A stretch of 64,000 nucleotides of DNA from positions 118,105-182,104 of the forward strand of contig NZ_JAPFGD010000009.1 of NCBI RefSeq assembly GCF_027257175.1. Direction: 5' to 3'. Below are positions 63,342-64,000 of this stretch, one piece after another. Source of the DNA: Castellaniella sp. S9 (GTDB lineage Bacteria; Pseudomonadota; Gammaproteobacteria; Burkholderiales; Burkholderiaceae_B). A program made the position numbers and the translations under genes. The notes beneath the pieces are model-generated. The model was not told the DNA's origin. It worked only from the letters and a program-made list of their open reading frames with translations, and made no database searches. Position 1 is the first letter of the stretch. Each line of letters starts with the position of its first letter.

Positions 63342-63608
63342 ATGAAGCAGGTTGTCCTGTTATTGCTGATTGCTGGGCTGGTAGGCTGCGGCCCGTCTGA
63401 AACGCCCGTACCTAAGCCCGACATACCTACAGTTGAGGAACTGGCCGCCGACCCAGCACGGCTCAAAGCGTTGCGTTCGCTGTGCAAAACGGATCGCACC
63501 AACCTGGGCGATGTGCTGTGCGACCGCGTGGCCGAAGCTACGCGCAAGCGCTTCTACGGTGACGGCATCGTGCCTTACACCCCATCGGATACGCCCCCGA
63601 AATTCTGA
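63342..63608 (+). CDS. eexN: EexN-family lipoprotein (entry exclusion-like)
   Basis: An 88-residue lipoprotein: signal MKQVVLLLLIAGLVGC with the lipobox cysteine at 16, then VEELAADPARLKALRSLCKT and LGDVLCDRVAEATRKRFYGD with two conserved cysteines. EexN proteins are encoded in trb/IncP-type conjugation loci and are thought to block entry of related elements. Here it follows a broken LysR gene, with no trb genes in the window. Confidence 0.8.
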   Translation: MKQVVLLLLIAGLVGCGPSETPVPKPDIPTVEELAADPARLKALRSLCKTDRTNLGDVLCDRVAEATRKRFYGDGIVPYTPSDTPPKF

Positions 63609-63650
63609 TTCGCCCGCATTTCCCTACAAATCCTGTTTTTCTTTACTGAC

Positions 63651-63684
63651 ACGCCGCAACGCGCCCGCGCCTGCGGCGTTTTCT
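63651..63684 (+). terminator. Terminator after the EexN-like gene
   Basis: ACGCCGCA and TGCGGCGT form an 8-bp stem around a 13-base loop, followed by TTTTCTT. It lies 43 bases past the stop codon. Confidence 0.75.
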
Positions 63685-64000
63685 TCGTGTGCGCCCCTCC
63701 ATGAATTGATGTTTTTTTCGTGAGCATTGTTCCGATAACGGTCTTTGACCAGCACTGACTTGGCACCGATGCTCATAAGGCAGGCACAGGTTTGTGCCGC
63801 TTTGGAACTGACCTGCCCCCACTGGCCGTACCAGTGATTACTGATAAAGCCCGGGGTTGAAGGGTACTGCGTTCGGTGGTTGTCAAGCTAGTTGTCGCTT
63901 TTTCCAATAATCTCAGGCCACCCGCCTAAGGGAATTATCTGTCTGTGGTGCCACCTGGTTTTCGCTGTCTTTTTGCGGGTTCAGGTGTACGCACTCAATG
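63685..64000. other. No certain gene; possible 3' end of a - strand gene at the window edge
   Basis: No convincing frame covers 63685-63912. From 64000 to 63913 the - strand reads IECVHLNPQKDSENQVAPQT, DNSLRRVA, stop, without interruption, so a gene may enter from the right. I do not recognise it. Confidence 0.3.

Larger units (their letters stand above)
61058..63345 (+). pseudogene. LysR-family regulator split by an IS3-family element
   Basis: Bases 61058-61356 encode MELRHLRCFLAVAEELHFAR through the helix-turn-helix (IEQSPLSRTIKELEEELG) to LRIALSD. Bases 62703-63345 continue with IMPSRLPSLLALCREEEPEV to the end. Removing the IS and one ACGG copy restores a 313-residue frame. The regulator resembles LysR proteins found next to trb-type conjugation genes. 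Its stop overlaps the following lipoprotein gene by 4 bases. Confidence 0.88.

Overview
The window is a mosaic of mobile DNA from a GC-rich proteobacterium. A betaproteobacterium (Alcaligenaceae, Burkholderiaceae or Comamonadaceae) is the best inference. The grounds are the family types, the GC-rich codon use of the conjugation block, and chromosomal secF and miaB fragments of betaproteobacterial character. No rRNA, tRNA, CRISPR array, integrase or attachment site is visible.

Bases 1-20978 are the conjugation module of an integrative and conjugative element of the PFGI-1/ICEclc (MPF-G) type. On the + strand run a DUF2859 protein, coupling protein TraD, the small inner-membrane and pilus-type proteins, the TraE/TraK/TraB/TraV-like channel proteins, the VirB4/TraC-like ATPase, a thioredoxin-like protein, a RadC-like protein, the TraU-region proteins and a TraG-like protein. 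Then come DUF3742 and a PrlF/YhaV toxin-antitoxin pair with a perfect palindromic operator (both - strand), and the MobH relaxase TraI. Most genes overlap by 1-4 bases, as in one long operon.

Bases 20920-35516 are cargo: a DHA2 efflux pump with a GlcG-like protein and a divergent LysR regulator; a decayed hydrolase; an SseB/BPSL0761/52-residue gene trio whose promoter side is hit by an IS3-family element with a 4-bp target duplication; a LysR-YeiH divergent pair; and an operon of NTF2-like protein, ECF sigma, anti-sigma, DUF305, beta-propeller, molybdopterin sulfite-oxidase-type enzyme and dihaem cytochrome c. YeiH next to a sulfite-oxidase-type enzyme suggests sulfite efflux plus oxidation.

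Bases 35627-40745 hold a complete IS91-family transposase gene, a transplanted chromosomal piece (3' end of secF, a second sulfite dehydrogenase with its cytochrome, 5' end of miaB) and a 779-bp repeat of the IS91 3' end. Next come fragments of a DUF305 gene, an IS3 element and a group II intron (domains V and VI recognisable). These abut the tnpA-tnpR half of a Tn21-type transposon, whose res region is entered by a Tn5053-type mercury transposon (merRTPFADE, tniRQBA; 45351-53778).

Bases 53779-64000 hold a gene truncated by the mercury transposon, an amino-acid-synthesis family protein, a DsbA-family fragment, a MocR regulator divergent from a compact cbb3-like terminal oxidase operon (a CcoS-like segment fused to CcoN, CcoO, a monohaem cytochrome, SCO, a membrane protein), and a LysR gene split by an intact IS3-family element with a 4-bp target duplication. 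An EexN-like lipoprotein gene follows. The LysR-EexN pair looks like the edge of a second, trb-type conjugation system.
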